DNA of 33,068 nucleotides from Chlamydiae bacterium CG10_big_fil_rev_8_21_14_0_10_35_9 (GCA_002773835.1 PFAC01000039.1:1-33068), one strand, 5' to 3'. Numbered from the stretch's first letter, positions 23,594-31,659 are shown. Notes: generated by a model not told the origin, from the letters alone. Numbers and translations are program-made.

Positions 23594-24307
23594 TTGACTA
23601 CTTTTATTGGCACCTCAGGGTGGCATTATGACCATTGGAAGGGACCTTTTTATCCTAAAAATTTACCTTCTGATGAAATGCTACCTTACTATGCAAATCT
23701 CTTTAATACAGTAGAGATTAATGCAACCTTCTATCATTTACCTAATAGGAAAACCGTCCTCAAATGGGCTGATTCTGTAAACAGTTCTTTTATTTTTTCA
23801 GTCAAAGGATCGCGTTATATAACTCATACAAAAAAATTAAAGGACTGCAAGGCAAGCTTACAAAAAATAAAAAAGGCCGTTTCTTTTTTAGAAAAAAAAG
23901 AAGGGCCGTTTCTTTTCCAGCTGCCTCCTCATTTTGCCGTCGACTATGAAAGACTAAAAGAGTTTTTACAACTAGTAAACATGCATAAAGTATGTCTAGA
24001 ATTTAGAGACACGTCATGGTTTACCGAAGAAATCTATGAACTTTTAGTCCAGCATAAAGTGGCTTTTTGCATTTATGAGCTTGATTATGCTTTATCTCCT
24101 TTAGTCATAACATCGAACTTTGTTTATATACGCCTTCATGGACCTAAGGGTGCTTACCTCGGAAGATACTCCAATAAAGATCTAGGATTCTGGGCAAGTA
24201 AAATAAAAAAATGGAAAAACTTAGGTAAAGATGTATATTGTTACTTCAATAATGATGAAAAAGGGTATGCTCCCATAAATGCCTTAGAGCTAAAAGAACT
24301 ATTATGA
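23594..24307 (+). CDS. DUF72 family protein (YecE-like)
   Basis: A 237-residue TIM-barrel-like protein of the DUF72 family. Family motifs visible are FIGTSGWHYDHWKGPFYP at the N-terminus, FNTVEINATFYHLP (about 37-50), FSVKGSRYITH, LEFRDTSW and YIRLHGP near the C-terminus. The biochemical role of the family is not established. The start is TTG at 23594; no in-frame ATG or GTG lies between the upstream stop at 23579 and the conserved N-terminus. Its stop overlaps the next start (ATGA), so it is cotranscribed with the DUF192 gene, and probably with the 22268 gene 27 bases upstream. Confidence 0.93.
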   Translation: MTTFIGTSGWHYDHWKGPFYPKNLPSDEMLPYYANLFNTVEINATFYHLPNRKTVLKWADSVNSSFIFSVKGSRYITHTKKLKDCKASLQKIKKAVSFLEKKEGPFLFQLPPHFAVDYERLKEFLQLVNMHKVCLEFRDTSWFTEEIYELLVQHKVAFCIYELDYALSPLVITSNFVYIRLHGPKGAYLGRYSNKDLGFWASKIKKWKNLGKDVYCYFNNDEKGYAPINALELKELL

Positions 24308-24711
24308 AAAGTTTTTTACTACTTTTATTATTAACACCTTGTCTCTTACTCTCAAAAACAAATCTTATTATTCAGGATGCTATTTTGAAAGTAGATATTG
24401 CCAATGACCCCGTCTCTAGAAATAAAGGATTGATGTTTGTAAAACACCTTCCTGAAGATGAAGGGATGCTTTTTGTTTTTGAGGAAAAACAAAAAGTAGC
24501 ATTTTGGATGAAAAACACTCTCATCCCCTTAAGCATTGGGTATTTTGACGAGAATAAAAAACTTCTACAAGTTGAAAATATGTACCCTCAACAAACAAGA
24601 CCTCTTAAAAATTACCCTTCTAAAAAAGCAATAAAATATGCCCTGGAAGTAAATATTGGATGGTTTGAAAAAAACGAGGTCCCTTTAGGTAGCTATTTTT
24701 CTTTTGAGTAA
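24304..24711 (+). CDS. DUF192 family secreted protein
   Basis: A 135-residue DUF192 protein with a signal peptide (about 1-17, a run of Leu after MKSF). The domain motifs are present: SRNKGLMFVKHLPEDEGMLF, then VAFWMKNTLIPLSIGYFD, and a Pro-rich turn before ALEVNIGWF. The family is widespread, small and extracytoplasmic, with unknown function. It overlaps the DUF72 gene by four bases and faces the coiled-coil gene at 24718 with a six-base gap. Confidence 0.92.
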   Translation: MKSFLLLLLLTPCLLLSKTNLIIQDAILKVDIANDPVSRNKGLMFVKHLPEDEGMLFVFEEKQKVAFWMKNTLIPLSIGYFDENKKLLQVENMYPQQTRPLKNYPSKKAIKYALEVNIGWFEKNEVPLGSYFSFE

Positions 24712-24717
24712 AATCCA

Positions 24718-25071
24718 CTACTTCAAATCCTTTTTTATTTGCTCAATATCCTTTTGAATGACAAGTAAGTCCGGATCCGTACTATGGTTTTCAAAGTCTT
24801 GCTTTAATTTCTCTAAATCTTTTTTAAGCTTCTCATCTTCAGGATCAATACTGGAAAAAATTGTTTCAAAGTGATCTAAAACCTTCTTCTTATTGTTTTC
24901 AAGAATCCGCATAATTTCCTGTATTTGACCATCTAATGAGCCCACTACAGATGCATCTGCTGTTTTTTTCTGCCTTTCAATACTTTGAATAGTCCCATAA
25001 TTGTCGTGAATATTATCTACATGTTCATATAATTCTTTTAACAAATCAGCAGCTGTTTTTTTATCACCCAT
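24718..25071 (-). CDS. Small coiled-coil protein of unknown function
   Basis: A 117-residue acidic/basic helical protein. Residues of about 70-117 are a strong coiled coil of Lys, Glu, Asp and Leu heptads (LKKDLEKLKQDFE...IEQIKKDLK). No signal peptide or membrane segment. An upstream in-frame ATG exists at 25095, but AAAGGAG (25087-25081) sits at the right distance only for the ATG at 25071, so I take the shorter form. I recognise no family. Confidence 0.65.
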   Translation of the reverse strand: MGDKKTAADLLKELYEHVDNIHDNYGTIQSIERQKKTADASVVGSLDGQIQEIMRILENNKKKVLDHFETIFSSIDPEDEKLKKDLEKLKQDFENHSTDPDLLVIQKDIEQIKKDLK

Positions 25072-25100
25072 GGAAAATGTCTCCTTTACCTGCATTTTAT

Positions 25101-25117
25101 CTTTACTTATAGTAAAG
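25101..25117. promoter_or_regulatory. 17-bp dyad between divergent genes
   Basis: CTTTACT-TAT-AGTAAAG is a perfect 7-bp inverted repeat in the 75-base region between the coiled-coil gene (minus) and the NTF2-like gene (plus). It could be an operator for either gene; its three-base spacer is too short for a stable RNA hairpin. Confidence 0.3.
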
Positions 25118-25146
25118 TTAATTTTAACGCACTATCAGAAAATATA

Positions 25147-25548
25147 ATGACAGAGTTTTCACGAGATGAACTATATCGATTTTTACACGAAATGTTTACA
25201 TGGATCAACCAACTAACAGAAAGAAAAAAAGAGATATCTAAAGAGGAGCTCCATCAATTTTTTTTACCCAATTTAAAGATATACACTAACGAAGACCTAC
25301 CCATCTGCGGTCTTGACAGCTTCTATAAGCATATTCAAATTTCAGTAGAACAATACAAACACTCTTACGCTAAGCTCCCTTTTAAAGAATGTCTTATTGA
25401 AAACAATAAAGCAGCTGTTTATTACACCATACACGCTATTACTGAAAGGGATGAAAAATATAACCTCCTAGCAATGTCATTTTTTGAACTAGAAAACAAC
25501 AAAATTTCTAAATGGTTTGAAATAGTTACTGAAAACGCTAGCGCATGA
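25147..25548 (+). CDS. NTF2/SnoaL-like domain protein
   Basis: A 133-residue protein with the length and pattern of the NTF2/SnoaL-like fold: N-terminal helices, the segment FFLPNLKIYTNEDLPICGLDSFYKHI, and a closing beta pair AMSFFELENNKISKWFEIV, where the short ENNKI turn is typical. The family spans enzymes and binding proteins, so no reaction is assigned. Its stop overlaps the next start (ATGA), linking it to the secreted beta-barrel candidate. Confidence 0.6.
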   Translation: MTEFSRDELYRFLHEMFTWINQLTERKKEISKEELHQFFLPNLKIYTNEDLPICGLDSFYKHIQISVEQYKHSYAKLPFKECLIENNKAAVYYTIHAITERDEKYNLLAMSFFELENNKISKWFEIVTENASA

Positions 25549-26510
25549 AAAAATTTCTATTTTTTTTAGTTTTTCACACCTTTCTTTTTGCTGAAGTCGT
25601 CATAAATAACGTTACATATAATTTAGATTATATTCCTTGGTATACCGGATCGTTATTTTCCCTGAGCGCAGAGACAGTTCCCAAAGGTGTTTTCGAAATC
25701 CAGCCCTACCTCTTTGTTACTACCAACTATGGCAACTTCAATAATAGCTGGTCTTTTAAAAAAGCAGAAAACAAAGAAGTGATCGTTAACCCTCAAATGA
25801 TTTTTTATTACGGATTTACGAGCTTTTGGGATATGGAATTAATTGTGCAAACTTTTTCTAGATTTAGACAGTCTAAAAGCGCAACAAGACTAGGAGACTC
25901 TTCCCTTCTATTTGGGTTCCAGCTTTTACGAGAAACCAAAAGCCTTCCTTTTATCCGATTTACTATTAATGAAGTTTTTCCAACGGGGAAGTATGATAAA
26001 TTAGACCCCAACAAAGAGTTCACTGATTTATCAGGAAGAGGTACTTTTGAAACGCAGCTAGGAATCCAGCTAGCAAAACTTTATGATTGGTTGCCTTCCA
26101 ATCCAATAAGGTTCAGAGTAAATTTTAATGTTAACATCCCCTCTAAAGTAAGGGTTAAAGGCATAAGCGGCTATGGTGGAGCTGTAAACACTGACGGAAC
26201 AGTTGACCTTGGCCTCAATTTTTATTTTCTCTTCAGCCCTGAAATTAGCCTTACTCAAAAATGGGTGGTTACTACTGATCTTATTTATTATTCTTCAGAA
26301 AAAGGCTCTTTTTCAGGAAGAAATGGGCAAATAAATGGGGTAGAGGCAGAAGTTAATGCCCCGAGAAGTAATGACATTCAGTTTGCCCCGGCTATCGAAT
26401 ATAACTTTAACGAAAATTTGGGTTTAATTTTTGGCACTTGGTTTAACATTAAGGGAAGAAACACACAAACATTTGCATCTGGTGTTATATCTTTTATTGG
26501 CGTTTTTTAA
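25545..26510 (+). CDS. Candidate outer-membrane beta-barrel protein
   Basis: A 321-residue secreted protein. A signal peptide (about 1-16, ending LFA/E) is followed by alternating amphipathic strands with many aromatic residues, Asn and Gly, for example EIQPYLFVTTNYG, MIFYYGFTSFWDMELIV and VDLGLNFYFLFSP. It ends in Phe (GVISFIGVF), as outer-membrane barrels usually do. The overall pattern resembles uncharacterised porin or transporter-like proteins. Substrate unknown. It is translationally coupled to the upstream NTF2-like gene. Confidence 0.7.
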   Translation: MKKFLFFLVFHTFLFAEVVINNVTYNLDYIPWYTGSLFSLSAETVPKGVFEIQPYLFVTTNYGNFNNSWSFKKAENKEVIVNPQMIFYYGFTSFWDMELIVQTFSRFRQSKSATRLGDSSLLFGFQLLRETKSLPFIRFTINEVFPTGKYDKLDPNKEFTDLSGRGTFETQLGIQLAKLYDWLPSNPIRFRVNFNVNIPSKVRVKGISGYGGAVNTDGTVDLGLNFYFLFSPEISLTQKWVVTTDLIYYSSEKGSFSGRNGQINGVEAEVNAPRSNDIQFAPAIEYNFNENLGLIFGTWFNIKGRNTQTFASGVISFIGVF

Positions 26511-26511
26511 T

Positions 26512-26543
26512 AAAAAAAGCTATATTTTTAGCCTTATTTTTTT
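26512..26543 (+). terminator. Possible terminator after the beta-barrel gene
   Basis: An A-run, AAGCTA, a short loop, TAGC(C)TT and then TTATTTTTTT. The stem is about six pairs with a bulge, so stability is modest, but the place (just after the stop at 26510) and the T-run fit an intrinsic terminator. Confidence 0.45.
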
Positions 26544-26559
26544 AATTAAGGAGCAATCA

Positions 26560-26994
26560 ATGTCTTTTATACTTTCCAATTTATCAATTAACCCCTCTAC
26601 CATTAAAAGCTATCACAGTACTTTAAAAAACCAAGTTCTTGAATATCCTCTAGCGTCTATCGTCGCTACTGTAGCTGGAGCAGTTTTTGGTTTTAAAGCA
26701 TTAACCTCTTATACCATTATCGGCTCACTGGCACTAGGACCTGTTGCACTTGCAGCTAGTGCGCTCAGCTTAAATCATATGATTAAACATAGAGAAAACT
26801 TTCTAAAGTTATGCAAGTTAGCTGTTGATTACCATAAAAGAGCACAACCTAAACTTGTTATTGCAAATAAGACTACTCAAATTAAACTGCAAATAAGGGC
26901 TAATGATAGTGCAGAAAATGCAACTAAAATGGTTGGCTCGGCTCTTGCCAACTTGAGAGCTAGGGCTACTGCTAAAAGACAACCTGCTAGCTAA
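26560..26994 (+). CDS. Small two-helix membrane protein, Inc-like
   Basis: A 144-residue protein with two hydrophobic helices (about 31-47 and 51-71) joined by a very short turn, a polar N-terminus and a basic helical C-terminal tail. This bilobed arrangement is the hallmark of chlamydial inclusion membrane proteins, though it is also found elsewhere. The open frame extends 43 codons upstream into the beta-barrel gene, but the ATG at 26560 has AAGGAG eight bases before it. Its last four bases overlap the convergent hydrolase gene. Function unknown. Confidence 0.6.
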   Translation: MSFILSNLSINPSTIKSYHSTLKNQVLEYPLASIVATVAGAVFGFKALTSYTIIGSLALGPVALAASALSLNHMIKHRENFLKLCKLAVDYHKRAQPKLVIANKTTQIKLQIRANDSAENATKMVGSALANLRARATAKRQPAS

Positions 26995-27926
26995 GAATTG
27001 ATCAGAAAATTCTTAGTCTTTTCAAGCAAAAGATTAATCAGTGCTTGATTTTCAGGGTACATGTGCTCTGTCTCTAAATTTTCTACTGTTTTAGGCTCCG
27101 GAATAATATTCTGGAGCCTTTCTGCTGACCTGAATGGGACTAGTTTATCATAAAGACCATTGATGATTAAAAATCGGTTTTTTAAAAAAGGAGCATGTAC
27201 AGCAGGCTCTATTGGTCTAAATAAAAAATTGGCCAAATAAGCTAAAGGGGTCTTTAACCAGATGGGACCCGGTAAGTTTGCATAAAAAAGATCAAAAAGT
27301 CCGGCCCCTCCATAACCAATTACACTAGGTCCTAGCTTGATTCCACTTTTTTGAGAGAAGTGATAGGTAGCTGGGATAAAAATAGCTCCAAAGCTAAAGC
27401 CTGGGATACTAATAGGCTTTTTTTCACACCATGGCTGCGTTTGCGCCCACCTTACTACACTTAGAAGCTGAGATGGCACATTAAATACATTTTGCCTAAT
27501 TGCTTTTAATCTAAATAACCCTCGATAGCTTTTTATATTCCTTATGACTTGTGGATATTCATAAGAGATAATAGCAAACCCTCTTTGATCATTTAGATAA
27601 TTTAGACTTTTTTTACCCGTATCCAACCCTGAAATCAATAAAATACAAGGTAGCCCTTCTTCTGGAATATTAACCGGAAGAGAAACAGTGCAGTTAACAA
27701 GCCCCACACCTCTTGAGTCTAAGACTATATCTGTATAGATTCTTTTTTCAAATTCATCTTCTGATGCATACGAAGATTCCTGTAAAAGGGTTGGGAAAGC
27801 TGTATTTCTCATAAGAACACTAATAGGGTCACACCATGACTGCCAACTTCTATATCCCAAATAAACCAGTAATAATGCAACAAGAGTTCCTAAAAAAAGC
27901 TTTAAAACATAATAAATCCATTTCAT
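26991..27926 (-). CDS. Membrane-anchored alpha/beta hydrolase
   Basis: A 311-residue protein with an N-terminal membrane helix (about 5-24) followed by an alpha/beta hydrolase domain. The nucleophile elbow is GFSFG with Ser178, the acid is Asp260 (INGLYDKLVP) and the His is His288 (TEHMYP), a full catalytic triad in the expected order. The oxyanion region is near LLISGLDTG. Substrate unknown; esterase or dienelactone-hydrolase-like enzymes are possible. It overlaps the LigD polymerase gene upstream by four bases (ATGA), making it the last gene of that operon. Confidence 0.8.
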   Translation of the reverse strand: MKWIYYVLKLFLGTLVALLLVYLGYRSWQSWCDPISVLMRNTAFPTLLQESSYASEDEFEKRIYTDIVLDSRGVGLVNCTVSLPVNIPEEGLPCILLISGLDTGKKSLNYLNDQRGFAIISYEYPQVIRNIKSYRGLFRLKAIRQNVFNVPSQLLSVVRWAQTQPWCEKKPISIPGFSFGAIFIPATYHFSQKSGIKLGPSVIGYGGAGLFDLFYANLPGPIWLKTPLAYLANFLFRPIEPAVHAPFLKNRFLIINGLYDKLVPFRSAERLQNIIPEPKTVENLETEHMYPENQALINLLLEKTKNFLINS

Positions 27927-28807
27927 AGGAGCTTTTTTAGCGAATATGCTTTTTTGTCTATGTTTTTAAAAACAGCTTCTCTTTTGAAAATAGTCTTGAT
28001 GGTAAATTTAGATATATCTAAGTTTTTCTTCAGCTCCGTCCATTTGATGGGAGCTGCAACGGGAGCCTTTTCCAAGGCTCTTACTGCATAAGGGGCAACA
28101 GCTGTTTGTGCAAAGGCATTTCTCATATAGTCAATAAAAAGCTTGTTCTTTCTTTTTTCTTTTCTAGGGTTGATCGTGTAGTCATCAGGGTTATTTTCTA
28201 CTAAAATCTCACCTATTTGTTTCGCAAACCCCCTTACCTTTGTGTAGTCCAAGTCTCTTTTTATGGGAACAATAACATGTACTCCTTTAGACCCTGTTGT
28301 CATAACAAAAGGAGTGATACGAAACTCTTTTTCGAAAAGTTCTTTTAAATCAAAGGCTCCTTGCACAACAACTTCAAAGTTCTCTTTAGGAGGATCCAAA
28401 TCAAAAATAAGCCTGTCAGGCTTATGTAAACTATCTTTTCTGCTTAACCATATATGAGGAGTAATACAGGCCTGGTTGGCCAAATAAACAAGAGTTTTCT
28501 TGTCATTGCACACTACCATAGAAATACTACTTTTACCTTCCCGCTTAACAGATTTTGTTTTTACCCATTTAGGAAAGTAATCAGAGGCATTTTTCTGCAC
28601 AAAATGCTCTTGAGCAATTCCATTAGGATAACGAAACATGGTAACAGGCCTGTCTTTGATAAGTGGCAGCATCAGGTCAGCTATATTAAGGTAATATTCT
28701 ATAAGGTCTTTTTTAGTAATTTTAGACTTTGGAAATAACACTTTTTCGGGGTTTGTTATTTCTATTTTTTGTTTCTCTACGGTGATTTCATAAGAGGTTT
28801 TTACCAC
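27923..28807 (-). CDS. ligD: LigD-type primase/polymerase (POL module, stand-alone)
   Basis: A 294-residue archaeo-eukaryotic-primase-family polymerase of the LigD POL type, which fills gaps and adds nucleotides at broken ends in non-homologous end joining. Catalytic residues are visible: FDLDP with Asp136 and Asp138, GSKGVHV with Ser173 and His177, and the third acid Asp226 in FIDYMRN. Other family blocks are NPEKVLFP near the N-terminus and QEHFVQKN. The start is GTG with AAAGGGA six bases before it; the ligase gene ends 11 bases upstream. It is a separate gene here, not fused as in the classical enzyme. See the split-LigD finding. Confidence 0.93.
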   Translation of the reverse strand: MVKTSYEITVEKQKIEITNPEKVLFPKSKITKKDLIEYYLNIADLMLPLIKDRPVTMFRYPNGIAQEHFVQKNASDYFPKWVKTKSVKREGKSSISMVVCNDKKTLVYLANQACITPHIWLSRKDSLHKPDRLIFDLDPPKENFEVVVQGAFDLKELFEKEFRITPFVMTTGSKGVHVIVPIKRDLDYTKVRGFAKQIGEILVENNPDDYTINPRKEKRKNKLFIDYMRNAFAQTAVAPYAVRALEKAPVAAPIKWTELKKNLDISKFTIKTIFKREAVFKNIDKKAYSLKKLL

Positions 28808-28818
28808 TTTTAGTCCCT

Positions 28819-29733
28819 TTATTTATCAGATCTAAGTCCTAAAAAACTAGGATGCCTTAACTTTTTATCTTTTGTACGCTCAGTAAAAGCAATCTTTGCA
28901 ACTAACTTCGGTTTAACATAGGTCACATTTTTTTCTTTGATAGAATCAGTAAAGTAAGATTTCTTTGACGTGAGCTTCTCTAATTTTTTACTCAAAAGCA
29001 TGAGCACCTCTTCACTAAATCCCGTACCTACTTTTCCTGCGTATCTTAATTTTCCCTTTTGGTAAAAACCCACTAATAAGGCTCCAAAGCCCTTTCTTGC
29101 CCCTTGAGGTTTTGTAAAGCCCCCTATGATAAAGTCATCATCGTTTACAGCTTTAAACTTTAACCAATCTCTTGTCCTTTTTGATTTGTAAGTGGAGTCT
29201 TTTCTCTTGGCAATAACTCCTTCAAAACCTTGTTTAGTGACTTGCTGATAAAAAGCCCTTCCATTAGTTAACCTGTGACTGCAAAAGCGAGCAACTTTAT
29301 TAAATTTCAATAAATGCTTAAGGTGTTTTTTCCTCTCTTCTAGAGGAAGTTTTCTCAAATCTCGGCTGTCAAAGTAAAGAAGATCAAAAATAAAAAAAGT
29401 AAGCTGCATCTTTTCAGTAGGACAGATGCGATGCATACGTGTTTGCAATTTTGAAAAACTATTTAACTTTCCTTCTTCTGTTACAATTTCTCCATCAATT
29501 ATGTAGTTTTTCAAAGATAGAGTTGTAAGAGCATTCAAAATTTCAGGATAGGTGTTATTAATAAGTTTGTGGTTTCTGGAATACATTTTAATGGTATCTC
29601 CTTTAGCAAAAACAAGGCACCTTATTCCATCGAACTTCTTTTCAAATATCCATCCTTTTTCAAAAAAAGGCTTTTTTTCCAAGGTAGCTAGCATGGGAGA
29701 TATCCAATTAGGCTGCGGCTCTTTTTTTGTCAT
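28819..29733 (-). CDS. ligD: LigD-type ATP-dependent DNA ligase (LIG module, stand-alone)
   Basis: A 304-residue ATP-dependent DNA ligase with nucleotidyltransferase and OB domains. Motif I is KFDGIR with the AMP-accepting Lys33, motif III region is YIIDGEIV, motif IV EGVIAKR, and motif V the KFK of RDWLKFKAV; the C-terminal OB part has AGKVGTGF and RHPSFLGLR. Gaps in double-stranded breaks would be sealed by this enzyme. Its start overlaps the phosphoesterase gene by four bases (ATGA), and the polymerase gene follows after 11 bases. It begins close to the adenylation domain with no N-terminal DNA-binding extension, as in LigD. Confidence 0.94.
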   Translation of the reverse strand: MTKKEPQPNWISPMLATLEKKPFFEKGWIFEKKFDGIRCLVFAKGDTIKMYSRNHKLINNTYPEILNALTTLSLKNYIIDGEIVTEEGKLNSFSKLQTRMHRICPTEKMQLTFFIFDLLYFDSRDLRKLPLEERKKHLKHLLKFNKVARFCSHRLTNGRAFYQQVTKQGFEGVIAKRKDSTYKSKRTRDWLKFKAVNDDDFIIGGFTKPQGARKGFGALLVGFYQKGKLRYAGKVGTGFSEEVLMLLSKKLEKLTSKKSYFTDSIKEKNVTYVKPKLVAKIAFTERTKDKKLRHPSFLGLRSDK

Positions 29734-30293
29734 TTTTTTCCTGCTTGTATCTCTTTCATGGACTTGCCGCTTTTTGCTGATTTAGTTTGTGATTTTACAG
29801 GGTTTTTACGACTATTAGCTTTCTCATCTTTCATTTTGATTAACAACCAATTTTTATCTCGAAAATGCACAAGAGCAAACCCACCTTGAAGTTTTTCTCC
29901 TTCTAGCCAAACTTCAATATGCCCCTCCTTAAAGCATTTTGACATAGGCTTTTCTTGTAAGTTTTTATACTTACCTTTATCCCACACCATTACAGTTCCA
30001 GCTCCGTACTCCCCTTCAGGTATGACCCCTTCAAAATTGGCATATTCCAAGGGGTGATCTTCGGTAAGTACAGCTAGCCGTTTTTCTTTAGTAGATAAGG
30101 AAGGTCCTTTAGGAATAGCCCATGACTTTAAGGTGTTGCCAACCTGCAGTCGAAAGTCATAATGTAGTCGCGAGGCATCATGCTTTTGGATCACAAATTT
30201 TAAATTTTTAGAGGATTTGCCTTTTTTTCCTTTTGGCTCGGGCGTTTTCTTGAAATCCCTTTTTTTTCTATAGGTAGAAAGACTTTTTTCCAT
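29730..30293 (-). CDS. ligD: LigD-type 3'-phosphoesterase (PE module, stand-alone)
   Basis: A 188-residue protein consisting of the LigD 3'-phosphoesterase domain, which removes 3'-phosphates and ribonucleotides from broken ends. The active-site set is complete: KHDASRLHYDFRLQ gives His38, His44, Asp46 and Arg48, and TEDHPLEY gives His80 and Tyr84. A basic N-terminal 30 residues and a basic C-terminal tail (SGKSMKEIQAGKK) flank it and may bind DNA. The open frame reaches a TTG at 30350 inside the upstream gene; the ATG at 30293, which comes one base after the upstream stop, is more likely. Its stop overlaps the ligase start. Confidence 0.92.
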   Translation of the reverse strand: MEKSLSTYRKKRDFKKTPEPKGKKGKSSKNLKFVIQKHDASRLHYDFRLQVGNTLKSWAIPKGPSLSTKEKRLAVLTEDHPLEYANFEGVIPEGEYGAGTVMVWDKGKYKNLQEKPMSKCFKEGHIEVWLEGEKLQGGFALVHFRDKNWLLIKMKDEKANSRKNPVKSQTKSAKSGKSMKEIQAGKK

Positions 30294-30294
30294 A

Positions 30295-31146
30295 CTACGT
30301 TGTTTTTTTTGATCGGGAAAATTTTTTTCTCTTAAAAATAAGAACTGCAATAGCTAGCGCAGTTAATATAAAAAAAGCTATTATGCGCTCTGAGTTAAGT
30401 ATTTCTTTGGCATTATCCGATGTTAACTCCAAAGTAGAGAGAAAAATGGTATTGCTATAAAAAATAGACTCTAAAAAACCCCAAATGAAATGAAATCCGA
30501 ATACAAAATAAAATCCATATAATAAGTAAGAATACCCTAAAAGCAGCCCCATGGAAAAAGCAGTAATCGGATAAAAATCATTCACGTGATACACAAAAAC
30601 ACTTGCATACAGTACTGAAGAAAGAATAACGGCAACATGAGAAGGGAAAGCTTCTGCTAATTTCTTTAGAGAAAAACTTCTAAATGCCAATTCAAAAGCA
30701 AATGCGCTTATGAGTGAAGACAATAAATATAAAAAAAAGGCTGCAAAAAAAGATTTTGCAGAAAAATCGATACCAGTAAAAGTGATTATATTAAATAACC
30801 AAACAAGTAAAATGACCCATAATATACTGAGAGCTCCCCAAAATACACCTTTGAAAAAAGGTAAGGCCTTTTTCTTGGCGGAAATGAATTCTATATCTTT
30901 CCATTTACTTTTACTTAAGATAAATTTGACAAAGAAATAGGTCATTAAAGTTATCACAAAAAATACACCCCTGAAAATAAATCTTCCGTAATCTAGGTCT
31001 AGAATGGGGTTATACACGCTAAAGGACAGTAAATGAAATCCACGGTAAAGTGTCTCATCATAGATAATCTGTGAGCCTCCAATTGTAAAAATAATAAATA
31101 AAAGAACTTTTACCACTGGATTAAAAAAATCAACTACATGTCGCAT
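30295..31146 (-). CDS. CPBP-like (CAAX protease-related) membrane protein
   Basis: A 283-residue protein with about seven or eight membrane helices. It resembles the CPBP intramembrane protease family, whose motif 1 is usually EExxxR: here FELAFR, with Glu152 and Arg156 but Phe in place of the first Glu. His187 (FVYH) and His219 (GFHFIWGF) fit motifs 2 and 3. The lost Glu suggests altered or absent proteolysis; such proteins can also act as scaffolds. It is the first gene of the minus-strand LigD operon, ending one base before the phosphoesterase ATG. The call is from motif spacing and topology and is less certain than for its neighbours. Confidence 0.6.
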   Translation of the reverse strand: MRHVVDFFNPVVKVLLFIIFTIGGSQIIYDETLYRGFHLLSFSVYNPILDLDYGRFIFRGVFFVITLMTYFFVKFILSKSKWKDIEFISAKKKALPFFKGVFWGALSILWVILLVWLFNIITFTGIDFSAKSFFAAFFLYLLSSLISAFAFELAFRSFSLKKLAEAFPSHVAVILSSVLYASVFVYHVNDFYPITAFSMGLLLGYSYLLYGFYFVFGFHFIWGFLESIFYSNTIFLSTLELTSDNAKEILNSERIIAFFILTALAIAVLIFKRKKFSRSKKTT

Positions 31147-31212
31147 ATAAAGTGTATATAAAATTTATTTTAAAATAATCATGTGATTGATTTAACACAA
31201 CACCCATAAACA

Positions 31213-31241
31213 TTTACTTTTATTAAAAAATTACGTAAAAT
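31213..31241 (+). promoter_or_regulatory. Promoter of the 31270 gene
   Basis: TTTACT (31213-31218), 17 bases, TAAAAT (31236-31241), about 29 bases before the ATG at 31270. Confidence 0.4.
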
Positions 31242-31269
31242 ACTAATTTAGAGAATAACAAAAATTATT

Positions 31270-31647
31270 ATGAAAGAAATAAATTTAAATAAAGAAGTTA
31301 AAGACTACAATAAAGACGAATTAAATTTTGAAAGTTTTTCTGTAGAGCTCCCTCTTCATAATCTTTTATTGCTTCCGACTAATTTCCCGGCTTTTTTTTC
31401 AAAAAATTGCTTTACCTCTTTTTTCTCTTTTAGCTTTTCCCCTCAAATCCAAATCGAAATTATTGTTACTGAAAATGAACAAGACAGAGAAAGTGAACCT
31501 AAAAAGGCAATGAAAAAGCATGAGAAACAAATGAAATATTTGCGAAAAATAGAGCATTTTTACTTAATACAAGAATGGTTTAGGCAGTTCACTTTACAAA
31601 GTGAAATCAGTACAATTAAAGAGAAGTCCTTTAGTAGAATTTTTTAA
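31270..31647 (+). CDS. Hypothetical protein, possibly lineage-specific
   Basis: A 125-residue protein I do not recognise. The first third is acidic, the middle has a Phe/Ser-rich stretch (about 40-57, FFSKNCFTSFFSFSFSP) that is too polar for a clear membrane helix, and the last half is a basic helix with KKHEKQMKYLRKIEHFY. A plausible promoter precedes it; the Shine-Dalgarno is poor. It is followed after 12 bases by another small unknown gene on the same strand. Confidence 0.45.
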   Translation: MKEINLNKEVKDYNKDELNFESFSVELPLHNLLLLPTNFPAFFSKNCFTSFFSFSFSPQIQIEIIVTENEQDRESEPKKAMKKHEKQMKYLRKIEHFYLIQEWFRQFTLQSEISTIKEKSFSRIF

Positions 31648-31659
31648 AAAAAGAGCAAT

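Noticed and set aside
28454..28738. Plus-strand open frame of 94 codons (and 28263-28457)
   Set aside because: Antisense to the LigD polymerase gene over its catalytic region.
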